From: Emydura subglobosa
Lineage: Eukaryota > Chordata > Testudines > Chelidae
Direction: 5' to 3'
Assembly (NCBI GenBank): GCA_007922225.1
Contig: ML679963.1
Location: forward strand, 7,796,551-7,860,550
Length of the DNA stretch: 64,000 bases
Under the pieces are notes generated by a model. That model searched no databases, was not told the DNA's origin, and was given only the letters and a program-made list of their open reading frames with translations. The position numbers and the translations under genes are program-made. Every line of letters starts with the position of its first letter. The stretch's first letter is position 1. Of this stretch, positions 12,680 to 24,330 are shown one piece after another.

Positions 12680-12955
12680 AATGATTTTGCAGTTAAGGCA
12701 CTGACCAGAAAATTCAGTGATCTGAACTCAGTTACACAGGCTTCTTGTGTGAACTTGGGTGCGACACTTCAGTCTTTCTGTGTACCAGTGCCCCATCTAC
12801 AAAGTGGGAATAAATTGCATTCCTCCCAGACATTGGCTGTCCTGTCTATTTAGACTGTAAGCTGTTCGGGGCAGAGATGGTCTTTCACAAGGTGTTCATA
12901 TAGCATCTGGCACCATGTCTCAGTCAGGGACTCTAGGTATTACTGTAACACAAAT
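12680..12955 (+). repeat. MIR-like SINE with long 3' region
   Basis: The 5' part has 'gtgtgaacttgggtgcgaca' and 'gtgccccatctacaaagtg'. The 3' part has 'agactgtaagctgttcgggg' then 'catagcatctggcaccatgt'. The same 3' module is at 13386-13460, 18640-18720, 51753-51905 and 60060-60190. The element is complete in outline but diverged. Confidence 0.75.
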
Positions 12956-13385
12956 CAATCAGTAATAACGATAAAACGGTAATTTCAGCATGGGTGGGAT
13001 ATGGAGATCACAGCTGTGATTCCAGCTCCACAAACTCGTCTTCCCCTCCTTGTGGGCACGAGTCGATATTCAATCTCATTTGTTACATTTCGCAATCTTA
13101 GCTGGAAGGCAACACCAGAAACTCAAGCCAAACCAAATGACTGGTTCTGCTTGCACTTCGGTAAAGCTGCAGACAAGGAAAGGTATCAATAGAAAATGAA
13201 TGTCATCTCCCTCCAGGGCATTAATGAATTCTTTAAACAAACAGCAAAGCCCCGTGCTTGACACCCAATCAACTGCCTTCACTATTTCCATTTTACATGG
13301 CACCACCACGCTGCCTGCGAGCATCGCACCAAGGAATCCAAACCAGCCGCAAAACATACTCCCCATCATCCATACGTATCTACTT
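12956..13385. other. single-copy non-coding sequence
   Basis: A 160-codon open frame on the minus strand (13076-13558) covers this stretch, but it runs antisense into a SINE 3' end and has no recognisable domain, so it is not called a gene. Confidence 0.5.
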
Positions 13386-13460
13386 GTTGGCTCTTGTTTT
13401 GTCATAAGCTCTTTGGAGCACAGATAATCTTTTTGTTCGGTGTTTGTGCAGCGAAGATAG
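13386..13460 (+). repeat. MIR-like SINE 3' fragment
   Basis: 'cataagctctttggagcaca' followed by 'ttttgttcggtgtttgtgca' is the 3' module of the SINE seen in full at 12680-12955 and 60055-60190. Confidence 0.7.
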
Positions 13461-13801
13461 GAGATGAAGGGACTGGAGGAGGGAGACAAGGGACAAGAGG
13501 ATCCCAGAGGGAAGAATCGAAGCGGATCTAAGTGCCATGCAGGTGCGTTGCTGTGCATGTGGTCAGTGTCCTGTTAGCCTGCAGTTCTGAAGCTCTAATC
13601 AGTGACTCCAGAGGAGCGGGACCATTTTGGAACACAGTCTCTGAGCAGCAGCAGAGCTGTGAAATGATTATAAAGGGATAAAGGGTGGCCCTGTGCCTTC
13701 TAAGAAAAAACTGAACTGGTATATCCCAATAATAGTCTCCAGCCTATAGTAATGCCCTTTAATGCTGATCAAAGAAATTATACAGCTGGATAAAAACAAT
13801 A

Positions 13802-13973
13802 AGAGCTTGTCTACCTGGGGAAATTGACCAGCAGAATTATAGTGGGATAAGCTAAACCAAGAAAAGTCACTTTTCAAAGTGCCCACATGGGGAGTTACAC
13901 TGGTATAGTTAGAATGGTATAGTTATATCGCGATGTTTGCGCAGGTCCTTTTCCCTGTATGGACAAGCCCTGA
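13802..13973. mobile_element. short 'GTCTAC' hAT-like MITE
   Basis: The left end is AGAGCTTGTCTACCTGGGG. The reverse complement of the right end is TCAGGGCTTGTCCATACAGG. The core has 'actggtatagttagaatgg'. About 172 bases, non-coding. Confidence 0.75.
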
Positions 13974-16900
13974 GGATCAGATTCTCAGGCACAACCTCTA
14001 ATACCGGCATAATCAATTTGCACATTGAGGTACGCTTCTGGTTGCTAGTATTAAGTCTTGCACACGCATTCAAGTGTACACATGCCCTGTGTGTGTGTAC
14101 ATTTAGAGAGTGGGTGGAAGCCAGCTGGCAACGGGGCCCAATCTGGTCTAAGGTACATCAAGGTAAAGGAATTCCAAGTTAAGGTTCTTGCTCATCCTCA
14201 AGTACAAACAGGCATCACAGGCTCAGGCGGATATCTGTTATGGGGCTACAGAGTATGTCATGCGTAGAAACCATGGAGAGGTGTGAGTGAGAGCTCATCC
14301 CCTCAGTATTGAGGGCTGGACCCACTTGCCATATATCTTCATTAGGCCAGCAGCGGGGTGACCAAGGAGAAAACTTTGAACATTTCTTCCAGCTCTAAAT
14401 GTTACTCTGCCCCTCTCCACTTCAGGATCAGATGCCTAACGACCCCCCACTTTGCCACACTTTTATCTCCACAAAAGGCTACCCATCCCAGCAATCCTCC
14501 TCCCACCGGAGTCAAGCTGAATAGGACGTTCTTTCAGCCTCAGAGACAAGTCTCTATAAAGTGGCCAGAAGAGTTGTCGCCGTTGAGAAATCCAAGCTAC
14601 CCCCAGACACACACAAAAACCGAGACCCAGGCCTACCCAACTCTGTTGTGATCACAAGACATGGGTAGCTCATTCAGATCCCAGGCTCCTTGCATGGCAC
14701 CACTGAATGCTGCTCTTGAGGCCACTGGGCCAGCCAGCTGAGCAGTGTTACCTTCCCCACACAGAGTTTCTGCATTTGACAATTATCAAATGTGGCATCT
14801 GAACTTAGATGCTCTCTCTTACCTCTATGCCTGTTGGTAGTCTTGTCAAACATAAGCATGGCATCCTCTACCTGCAAGACAGAAGATAGGGAAGGCGTGT
14901 TTTAGCACATTTGCCACCAGGCTAATGAAGACATACAAACAAATCAAGTACTGTGGAGACAAGGTTGGGGTAGGGGCAGACGCAGCTCAGGTATGGCAGG
15001 TCACATGGATTCATCAGATCTCATTTCCTTTGCTTGGAGTCAGCTCTTTCTTTTGGAAATCTGCCACTTTCAACACAAAGCCTAGCTGGCATTTGATCCT
15101 AGAGGGAAAATGCACTTTTAAAGTTTTATTACCCTAAAAAGCACAAACATCCAAGTAGCTTTTTCCTTTCAGCTTTCTTCTGAAGCAGCTGGAAAGAGAT
15201 AAGGAGGGGCCCCAGAGTCATGGATGCAAATCAAGCCCAAGACATCTCCAGTAAGTATCACTGTGCTGGATGGGAATTAGAAGATTCCGAAAAGTATGCG
15301 AGGGGCAAAATCTGGTCAGCCAAAAAGGTATTCAGAGATTTTCAAGAGGCCTTTTGAAAAGCAACAGGAGGAAGGGAGGAGGCTTAATTTGCATCCGGTT
15401 TGGCATTTCCACTTCAGAAGAGAAGGTTGACTGATGAAATGTATTGAAGTGCAAGAAAATCATTTTCAAGTTTCATTACTATTTGCATGATTTATGCCAC
15501 CTACATTTAATCTGTCCAGCCACACCTAAATTTTACCCTTATTTTTGAATGAGGCTGTGTGGGGGTTTCTTTTTCAGTATATTGTATTTTAAACTGTTCA
15601 GAGACTCCAGGAACTTCAGCAGGCTGCTGCTGCACCCTTATGGAAAAGTCCTATAGAATTTAACAGAAAATTAGAACCTTGCCATAGATGGCTTTAACTA
15701 CTATTTAATAAAGAATGATCTCTCTGCTATAGAAGTCCACATGAGAGTGAAAAACAAACATACAAACGCCAAGCCATAGAATGGATCTCATTCTTTATTC
15801 AACTCTATAGTTTTTTCACAATAATTTCTACAGTTGGGTTCATCCCTATTGAATTCTACAGAGGATTTCACGCTCTCCCCGCCCCGCATGCCCTAAATTA
15901 AACAACGTATTATTTACCCACTCATTTTAGGAAAACTGGTTTCTTTGAAGAGTCACTCTGCAATGGCAGCCACCCTGTAAAAATTACCATGCAGCTGATG
16001 CAGTTAGATGATAGTCCCCTAGGATACATCAATCTTGCATGCTTTAAGCATGCGCTGTGTTACAGCCTCAGACTTTGCAGGGCAGTAGCATAATTTGGGA
16101 ACGTGGTTGAAAAACAGAGGATGGACTTGTCCATACTACAGTGTTGGAGGCGGCTTCCATGATACAGTACAAATTGCAGCACAGTAAAACCTTAAATTGT
16201 GCTTAGGCTCCTTTTAAACCTAATTTCAGCTAACACTGCTTAGTCTAATTCACATTGGTTGCAAAACTGTATTAGAAACAGCCTGAACAGAAAGAATGTA
16301 ACATGCTCCCTTCATTCTGTGTAATCCTTCATCCCCAGCATGTATGGGATCTAAATGAGAATCCAAACTCAAGTAAGTACATCATCATGTCGCCCCGCTC
16401 CCCTGCCTTACCCGATAAACAAAACAAAGTCACAGGTGTCAGAAAGCTCAGAGGGTAAATAAGGACAATCCCCCTAGCACTCATCTGTGTCCTAGGATTA
16501 CGAGTTGATCAGAGCTTATTAAAATTCTCCAAAGTCCTCCTGCACGCTAGGATCAGAATCATGTTTAGCACCTCGCCCAGTTTGTTTGAAGAACATGCAT
16601 TGCTCTTTTTCTTCACCTACAGCCACCCTGTGCTTCGGAGGAGGCAAAGTGTGTGCTAAACACCTCTTAGTCCCCATGCTAGTTAGTCTATGGCACAGCT
16701 TTATTTATGACTGTTCTCACCGCAAAATCCTTGTCCAAAATCCCAATCCCAGCACGGAGAGGGCCCCATTTGCACTATAAATACAAACATAACAAGAAGC
16801 CCAGTCCTACCACTGCTGTCATCTGATCCAGATGCAACATAATTAAAATGTAGTGGGGAAGGGTTCTCACTACTGTAACCAGACCAGAAGCTTCAATCCC

Positions 16901-17803
16901 CGACCAGGGATTACAAAGTCACGGCTTGTACAAGGATTTGAACTGCTCTGGACATCTGAAGCACAGGGTGAGTTTCTCTGGCCAGGGATAGCCTGTAACC
17001 CATGCTAACAGAGCGTGACTCTTTAGTCTGCTGTAGCAGCTAGACCAAGATACTGCGGCTGAAGTTTATGTTTTGTTTAAAGACTGCTTTGGTAGCTAGG
17101 AAACAAGGGCTGAACAAATAGGTGCCCAAAGGCATTGCTTTGCAGCACTCATCAGCAAGGGGAACAACTCTGTGTCCAAAGGGAAAGTAATGCACAGGGT
17201 GACGTTGATCCTTCTACACCACATTTGTGCCCCAGATGACAGCACTGAGCTGATTAGCACAGTGCTAGTCTCTGTGCACTGTTAATTCCCCAAACTCCCC
17301 CATCTTAACTGATAAACAGTTTACTAGGGGCAATGGAAATACACATCCTTCTTTTACAGATGAACTACAGAAGGAAACAAATGCACTGGCCCTTTACTCA
17401 TTTCCCCATATCTTCTCTAGAAATACCGTGAGGGACAAGATCTGGACTAGAGTTGTGTAAATTACAGCTTCTTTTGGTTCACTAGCAATTTGAAAAGAAA
17501 AAAAGTTAATTTCAGGCTAAATGAAACACTTAGGTTTGAGTTCAAGCACTTTTTAATAGTCTTGGTTTTTGTTTTGTTTTGTTTTTTAAAAAATCAGAGG
17601 ACATTTTTAAACAAAAAGTTCTTTTGCACCAAAAAAATCAAAACATTCAATTTTTGAGCTGTTTTTTAAATAAAATCAAAACAAGTCAGCAAAACTGACC
17701 TGAAACATTTTGGTGCTGTTGAATCCGCACTTCTCTCTGAAAAATGTGGTCTATGAAAAGTTTCACTCAGCTCTGATCCGGACTTCCCTCCCACTGCCGG
17801 ACT
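13974..17803. other. mostly single-copy non-coding sequence
   Basis: No exon is supported. A possible MITE end 'tggacttgtccatactaca' occurs at 16129, but no partner end is convincing. A perfect octamer word ATGCAAAT lies near 15224. Possible old repeat fragments at 16860-17050 and 17215-17420 could not be assigned. Confidence 0.45.
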
Positions 17804-18331
17804 GAGGGCTTGTCTGTGCTTACAGCGCTACAGTGGCACAGCTGCACTGGTACAGCAGCGGCGCTGCAGCACGTCAGATGAAGACGCTCTATGTCGACGA
17901 GAGAAAGCTCTCCATTGGCATAAAGAAAAACAAAACGCCCCCACGAGTGGCATAAGCTATGTGGGAGGGAGAAGCTCTCCTGCCCCCATAGTGCTATACT
18001 TGCTAGCATTTATGTGGGTGTAACTATTCCAGGGGGGTGGAAATTCACATCCTTGAGTGACAGCAAAATTATACCAACGTACGTGGTAATGTAGACATAG
18101 CCTTTGTGAAGACACCACCTACGCTGATGCGAAAGCTTCTCCCACCAGCGCAGCTACTCCACCTACCCAAGAGGCAATACTTTATGTTGATGGGAGAAGC
18201 CCTCCTGTTGAATAGCGCTGTCTATACCGGGAGTTAGGTTGACATAACTGCGCCATTCACCGGTGTGGATTTTCCACGCCCCTGAGTGACGTATTTATAC
18301 CGACATAAGTTTGCAGTGTAGATCAGGGCTA
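17804..18331. mobile_element. two-unit composite of 'GTCTACAC' MITEs
   Basis: The first unit (17804-18104) starts 'gagggcttgtctgtgctta' and ends 'aatgtagacatagccttt'. The second unit (18105-18331) ends 'gcagtgtagatcagggct'. Both contain 'gggagaagcy' modules and a 'cttgagtgacagc' or 'cccctgagtgacgtat' motif in the right half. The second unit lacks a clear left terminal repeat, so this is either a tandem duplication or one longer element. Confidence 0.75.
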
Positions 18332-18494
18332 AGACAGTCGGATCAGGCTGAAACCTGAACTGCAGCTTTTAACCGCCCTTTTCTTCCTCAACTGTAGATC
18401 GCACGAGTGACAACACAGGCGTCAGCCTATTGGACAATCATCATCTCACTCCTCCAAGCACTGCCAAAGTCCCGATGACAGAGAGGAGGGATGG

Positions 18495-18770
18495 TCTTGG
18501 TATTGGACTGGGTCTCAGAAGACGCCAATGTAATTCCTGGTTCAGTGTTTTGGTTCCCCAACTGTCAAATGGAGATTTATGATGTCTTCCTTCTCACCTC
18601 TAGAGTGATTTCAGTGGGAATAGGAACCTAATTACCTTTACAGACTTGGCTCAAAGCTCTTTGGGGAAGCAACTGTCTCTTGCTATGTGCTTGCACAGTG
18701 CCTAGCACAGTTGGAACATGTACATGGCCAGGGTTTGAATGGGCAAAGTCAATCATAACAACAAAGACTT
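18495..18770 (+). repeat. MIR-like SINE, nearly full length
   Basis: 'ggtattggactgggtctcag' (5' body), 'tggttccccaactgtcaaat' (core) and 'aagctctttggggaagcaac' followed by 'gcacagtgcctagcacag' (3' module) appear in the expected order. Confidence 0.75.
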
Positions 18771-19934
18771 CCTGGGCTGGGCTGAGGGACATTTCTGCCA
18801 CTTTGGGTGAAAACCAAGTGAGCTCAGCCATCCTTGTGAGATCTGTGCTTTATCCACACTGGGAATAGGCCTGTAAAAGTTTTGGCTCAGAAGCAAAACC
18901 ATAAAGGAGAAATACAAATCCAGGTGTTCAGCTCTGAAATCCTGCAAAATTCAAAGGAGTGAAGTAGTTCTTTAGAGCTGAGTTTCTGATTTTGAGCAAT
19001 TTCTGGTTAAAATATACCCTTAAAAATCAGCAGAGTGTTTTTAAGCCAGCTGGTGCGCTTTCAGCAATGCCTAATTGGTTATCTTTTCTGTTTCCTAAGG
19101 TCAGAACGTTTTATCTACGTCTCTGCCCTTTCTGAGTTAACCCCACCCCACATTATTTTTAGGGCAGCCATTGTAACAGAAGAATAGCCTCTTTCCCACA
19201 TAGTCCAGTGACACAATAGGACTTCTCAATAACTCCTGAATAGATAAAGTGCAATGGCAAAAGAAAAATTCTATTAACGCTTTACAAAATAAAACATCTA
19301 AGAACCACTTAGACAGAGGAGAGAGACAAATCAATATGGATAAGGCTGCATGCTTAGGAAAACTTTTCACCAGTTGCAAAAGTAAAAGGGAAGAGAGGGA
19401 ACTAAAGGGGATGGGAGGGAAGAAACTTATTAATTCAGAAAATCCATCAATGCTATGGAAATCTGGCAGAACAGCAAGAACTGAAACTAGAAGAATTTGA
19501 ATATACAAAGTGCTGAATAGATTGGAAAAAAAAAACAAAAAACCCACACTGCCTCACATACACAACTTGTTTCTCACGGTTCTCTGTGAATCAAACACAA
19601 GCAGCTTGTTTCAGTCTTCAGCAAAGAGAAATAAGGCACACAGTAAAGGTAACCGGTAGTAAACCCCGTAGTAAGCAAATTGATCTCTCTCTATTTCGGG
19701 GGAGTGAAGGGGAGCAGGGAAAGGAATAAAAGGTCCACACAAATGAAACTCAAGTAGCTTTGGTAGCTCTGCACAATAAAGATCCACGAGTTAACTCTTT
19801 GCTTCACCCTGGAATTTCTTCTGTTGGGCTACATTGGGGTGGCTGGATGCAGCAAATCTTCCAGGTCTTGGTTAAAAACATGCAATCATTAACTTATCTT
19901 AAAGTATGGAAGTTAATCTAGCGAGATGCAACTG
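18771..19934. other. single-copy non-coding sequence
   Basis: No gene is supported. The open frames at 19137-19547 lie on both strands across the same low-complexity stretch. Confidence 0.5.
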
Positions 19935-20003
19935 GAAAACAGGACACCTGGTTTCTATTCTGAGCTGTGATACTGACTTGCTGTGTGACCCAGAGCAAGT
20001 CAC
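19935..20003 (+). repeat. MIR-like SINE, 5' half
   Basis: 'acaggacacctggtttctat', 'ctgagctgtgatactgactt' and 'gctgtgtgacccagagcaag' are the 5' body. It stops at 'caagtcacc', where the inverted partner begins. Confidence 0.75.
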
Positions 20004-20007
20004 CAAT

Positions 20008-20140
20008 CATAATACTTAGCACTTTCATCTGTAGACTTCACAGTGATTTACACAGGTGAAAAAGAATAATTATCCCCACTCTACAGATGGGGAAACAGAG
20101 GCAGAGAGGTGCAGTGACTTACCAAAGATAAGCTGCTGGC
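20008..20140 (-). repeat. MIR-like SINE, 3' half, inverted relative to its neighbour
   Basis: Read on the minus strand: 'aagtcactgcacctctctgc', 'ctgtttccccatctgtagag' and a tail ending 'agtgctaagtattatga'. It abuts the plus-strand 5' half at 19935-20003. Confidence 0.75.
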
Positions 20141-20329
20141 CCACTGTGCAGGGCTTTTTGCGACGCTGACAACGTTTGTACACATTGTTCTGAGATCACT
20201 GGAAAAAACACACTATAGAGGGGCAATGTAACCATTCCATAATGTAATTAGCTAAGGCGCTCACTTTTCTACCTGTACTGTAAAATGCCTAGTGTAACTC
20301 ACTGATTACACAGCCCTCAGATGCAGAGC

Positions 20330-20412
20330 CTGGGTCTTTAGCTCAAGCTGTAGAGACCCATGTTTTTAGCTGTGGACATCCCTGCTTCAATCCCTGTGTA
20401 CGGTCAGAAGGT
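20330..20412 (+). repeat. tRNA-derived SINE (Cry I-like)
   Basis: The A box is in 'ttagctcaagctgtagag' (20338-20355) and the B box in 'gcttcaatccct' (20383-20394). The spacing is tRNA-like. The remainder of the SINE body is not clear. Confidence 0.65.
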
Positions 20413-20614
20413 TGCCATCACATAAGAATCCTCTTTAGGTACGGAGAGAGGAAATACCCAGCAACATGCAACTGAAACTGCACACAACTGTTGTGTTCAC
20501 AACACAAGCCTTGTAAAACTCTCTCCGCTTCCAGACAACCTGCCCTCACAGAGCAAGCTGAGAAAGTGGGCTTTGACATATGCCCTGGTGGCCAATGTTT
20601 GAACTCAGTCAATC

Positions 20615-20833
20615 TGAAGGTACATCTACACTGCAAAATAAAGTGTGTTCTTAATTCAGTTTAGCTACCTTGGGTTAAAACCCGAGAAGACATGTCAACT
20701 CAGCTTTTAATGCCTACAGGGAGGACTGGGTTTGAACTTGAACTGCTCACCCAAATTAAAAGCCAAGTTGATGTATCTTCTCTGCTTTTTAATCTGAGTT
20801 AAGAACATTATTGTTTTGTTGTGAAGACCTCCG
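20615..20833. mobile_element. 'ATCTACAC' hAT-like MITE
   Basis: The left end is TGAAGGTACATCTACACTGC and continues into 'gttcttaattca'. The reverse complement of the right end is GGAGGTCTTCACAAC and continues into 'gttcttaactcag'. The centre holds 'cttttaatgcc' and 'aattaaaagcc' as inner inverted words. Confidence 0.75.
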
Positions 20834-22040
20834 CTGAGAGGGGAGAAAGTTCCAGAGTCCTTTACCTGAAACTACCTGCCACCAAACTTCATGTTTAAAT
20901 CTGGGGACCATTAAACATGGCATCCCAGCTGACCTCAACTGTTGTAGAAAGAGGAGGTCTCACTCCTCCCATCTCTGCTCTGATACAGAAAGCGGAAGCC
21001 TTTTCTACAGTGGATAATCCGAAGAAGGGATTCTTAATCAAAGCCTGGGGGACTGTGCATTTAGCAATGGAGCCTGGTGAAGTTGGGTGAAGAGTGAATA
21101 GGAATCCCAGCAGGAAAAACAGAACAGTTCAAAATAGAACAGGTTATCAAGAGGCCAGAAAGTTGGGCCATCTGATGGCTACTCAGTGGCTGTTATGAAA
21201 AACGTATTTGTCCCACTTGCTGTGGGCAAGCATCTGTATTACAAAACCACCTCTGCAACTGGTGCCCTTCCCGGGAAGCAGCAGGGATGTCAAAAACTAA
21301 ATGGGAAAGGAGCGTAAACATCTCTCTCACCCCTTCAAACAGGCTGAGATGTTTCAGTGAAGAGAAGTCCAAATCTGAAGTGCTTCTGTCCCCTCAGCTC
21401 TGGGAGGACAGAAAGGGCTGTTTCCCTGGGCTATCCACTATAACACCTTTCAACGACAATAAGTTCCCTTTGAAGGAACTTCATGTGCCGTAGGCCCCAA
21501 CGAAGAAAGAGGAAAAGAACAAACATAACCATTCGGGGTGGCTCATTTCCGAGCCCACCAACCTCCAGGCAGGTCACCTCCCTTGAGTTTCATGCAGAAA
21601 TGCTTCACAAGAGACTAATGCTCTGAAAAAGGACTCCGCAATCTGCAGTGTTACTTAAAAGAAAACCAGTAACATATACAACCAAAAACAATTATCCCCA
21701 CATAGCTCGATGTGGCAGCTTACAGGAGCTGATTAATCCAAACTAATTAAGAGCCGCAAATGAGAGTATTACAAAATCACTCGCAAAGTCTCAGCACTTT
21801 GAAGAAAAAAAAAAGTGCTCTACGACTCAATAGATAGATAATACTAGTAATAAATAAATGGAGACTTAGGCACTCTGAAAGAGCATTTTTCCACTCTTCA
21901 TACACTCCCACACGCACCTGGCTCAGCCCCTGAACAAAACTACAATAGGTGTCTTGCATAAAGCGTAAGTAATAGGTTTTAGTTTATTTAATGTTTCTTT
22001 TCAATCCACCCAGGGTGCTGGGAAAAGGGAGAGATACACT
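20834..22040. other. single-copy non-coding sequence, includes possible conserved block
   Basis: No exon is supported. Around 21700-21790 is a repeat-free stretch with TAATCC (21734-21739) and CTAATTAA (21743-21750), words bound by homeodomain proteins. This could be a conserved enhancer but nothing here proves it. Confidence 0.4.
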
Positions 22041-22100
22041 GTGTGGAAGACGGGAAAGGGAAAAAGGAAAGGGGGGGGGCGGGGGGGTGGAGAGAAGACT
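22041..22100 (+). repeat. purine-rich G tract
   Basis: Runs of G are 22071-22079 (9) and 22081-22087 (7), preceded by 'gggaaaggg' type purine units. It has the make-up to form a G-quadruplex on the plus strand. Confidence 0.6.
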
Positions 22101-22348
22101 GGAGGCGCCAAAGGCTTTAATAACCTTAACAGTTCCTAGGGTTATTTAAAATACACCTGACCCGTTCACAAAAGGATCTACAGAGATAAATGTGCTCGAT
22201 TTTTTGCACTTTAATAGCTGCATATATTTAAAGCAACAAAATGAGGATGACCCAAATAAAATGCCTATTAATTATACTTCAGGATGCTCTGAATTGAATG
22301 CGTTTCATTCTGCTCAGTCTAAGAGCATACAATATTCTTCATGCACTT

Positions 22349-22359
22349 CCCCCCCCCCC
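22349..22359. repeat. C11 homopolymer
   Basis: Eleven consecutive C. Similar tracts occur at 23349-23361 (13). Confidence 0.85.
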
Positions 22360-22640
22360 TTTCCTCTTAAGGATTTGTAACTCCTCTCTCCTTTTCCACA
22401 GGGCAGGCTCAAACAGCCAAAAGAGAGCAAACTTAGCGACATTTCAGTATGGACCAGGTCCTAATGGGCAAGGTGCAATTTAATAGCTCACTCTCTCAGG
22501 TGGCATTTTCAAACAGGCTTGGCTTTGGCCTAATTCTGCTCCCACTGAAGTCAATGGTAACTTCAATAGGACAGATTTAGAGCACAGGAAAATCCCACCC
22601 CCCCTATCTTCAGCAGCTTTTATTTCGACGATCCTGACTT

Positions 22641-22710
22641 GGGGCCTGATCTCCAACCAACGGAAATCAACAGGAGTGTTTCTATTGAGTGCAGTGGGGA
22701 GAACAGGCCC
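22641..22710. repeat. short palindromic repeat
   Basis: GGGGCCTGATCTCC at the left and 'gagaacaggccc' at the right are imperfect inverted ends, with a 'caacaggagtg' centre. Confidence 0.45.
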
Positions 22711-23097
22711 TGTTTAACAAGGCTAGTGAAACTCCAGCAGTGCCTCTTTAGATTTGTGCAGCTTGGGACTAGGGAAGCTGGAGAGGACGGGGCTCAGGAT
22801 ACAGCGGTGAAACTCCCCCTCATCCCTAAACCCTTCCTCTCCCTCCCCAAAAGAGGAGTGTGTTTTGAAGGAGGCTGTATAACGTAAGTGGGCTGGAAAA
22901 CCCAGCTGGCTTCAGCCTCTTGCTTTTTTTAGGCTGAGAGCTCAAGTATCTAATATTCTTATCTTCTTCCCCCTCCCCCCCCCATCACCTGCCCAAAAAA
23001 GCAGCAAGACAAATGTAAATATTCCCCTCTCTGCCTACTCGTACCCAGCACTTCTTCTCCCCCCGCCATCCACCCAAGGGCTTGCCATGGGATAGAA
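22711..23097. other. single-copy non-coding sequence
   Basis: Nothing gene-like is seen. The stretch is moderately GC-rich with a C-rich run near 22970-22983. Confidence 0.5.
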
Positions 23098-23243
23098 CCC
23101 TCCATCCAGCAAGGTGCTTAAGCAGCTGCTCAGCTTCAAGCACAGGAGCAGTCCCACTGGGGAGAATGAAAAGGAATGACTTCAGGGGGACTGCTCCTGT
23201 GCTTAAAATTGAGCACGCGCTTAAGTGCTGCCGAACTGGGGCC
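23098..23243. repeat. palindromic MITE-like repeat with perfect inner arms
   Basis: AAGCACAGGAGCAGTCCC (23138-23155) is the exact reverse complement of 23187-23204. The outer arms continue with mismatches, from 'ccagcaaggtgcttaagcag' on the left to 'gcttaagtgctgccgaactg' on the right. It is the most intact member of the 'cttaagcac' family in this window. Confidence 0.8.
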
Positions 23244-23348
23244 AGCGAGAGCAGACATGACGGAGCTTCAGCACTCGAAAGAAAGAAGGCACCAGCACCT
23301 GGCAAGGCAAGCGGTCCCATGGGAGCAGCGAAATTGCTGGAGACCCTT

Positions 23349-23361
23349 CCCCCCCCCCCCC
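23349..23361. repeat. C13 homopolymer
   Basis: Thirteen consecutive C, followed by 'tccg'. Confidence 0.85.
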
Positions 23362-23825
23362 TCCGTACACAGAGTTGGTGGGAAAAGGCAGAGAAGTGGT
23401 TGAGTTAATGGAAGGAGGGGGAGCACGCTACAGATGGAAATCACAGAGCAAGTCAGAAGACAATGACTCGACATTAGCCGCTTATGGCAAAAAACAGTTG
23501 CTTTCTGCGCCTCTGACAGCTGTCACGTGGAAGTGGCATCTGCTGTCGGGCTGCTGGCAAGCGGCCTCCTGGAGTCATGAATGCACGTCTCTCCCTTTCA
23601 AAAATCCACCTCTTACTTTCCCTGCCATCCAACTCCTCTACGGCGAGTTGCCTTGGTGAAACCCAAGGGAAGGAAACAGCTAGGATTTGCTTCCAAGCTT
23701 CCTGCCTCTCACGCATGTAGGAAAGACATGCATGTTTCACACGTGGTCATGTGACTTTGGCATGGACTGGCACATGAAAGGGATGAGCTATGTAAGCAAC
23801 AACAACTAACTCTTGTACACCAGCA

Positions 23826-23890
23826 CTTACTCACACCAGTAATCCTACTGAAGACCATGAGTCCACCTGCATGAGTAAATTAGGGTGAAC
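23826..23890. repeat. palindromic repeat fragment
   Basis: 'cttactcacaccagtaatcc' on the left and 'catgagtaaattaggg' on the right are imperfect inverted arms around 'ctactgaagaccatg'. Confidence 0.4.
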
Positions 23891-23904
23891 ATGGGCTCCA
23901 CAGT

Positions 23905-23990
23905 CTTGCACACGGCACTTTTCATTTATAGATCTCAAAGTGGGTAGGTAAAAGCATCATCATCTCCACGTGCCACATGAGCAGAGCCAT
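23905..23990 (-). repeat. MIR-like SINE 3' fragment
   Basis: 'ggcacttttcatttatagat' with 'ctcaaagtgggtaggtaaaa' is the reversed 3' part of the SINE. Compare 31483-31520. Confidence 0.55.
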
Positions 23991-24049
23991 GCAGTGCATA
24001 AAATGTATAGCTGCCCCAGCTCAGGGGGAAACCTCCATTGATTAGTGCA

Positions 24050-24200
24050 ACCTTGCCCTGCTGGGATATTCATTTGCATTCCCATGAAACAAATGCTGGA
24101 CTGCTAATTGCACAAATCTCTCTCAGGCTCCGAAGAGTGGGAGAAGAGAGTTTATTGCTTCTGGATGCTGAAATCCGCAGCCTGTCAATAAGCTAATCTT
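24050..24200. other. candidate conserved non-coding block
   Basis: Repeat-free. It contains a perfect octamer word ATTTGCAT (24072-24079) that POU factors bind, and 'gctaattgcacaaat' a little downstream. Conservation is inferred from texture only. Confidence 0.3.
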
Positions 24201-24330
24201 TTCTAATATGTATATAGAAGATACAGATAGACATGAAATAAAGCACCAGAACAGAACCGCCACCAAAAATCCTCAGCCCTCATTCAAGTCTACAGCCAAA
24301 CCACCCACCCCTGTGTGCAAACTACATAAC

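Noticed and set aside
13076..13558. 160-codon open frame on the minus strand with hydrophobic stretches
   Set aside because: It runs antisense through a MIR-like SINE 3' fragment (13386-13460), shows no domain I recognise and has no convincing splice signals. Its length is compatible with chance in 64 kb.
16129..16290. Possible MITE starting 'tggacttgtccatactaca'
   Set aside because: No matching inverted right end could be found within 400 bases.
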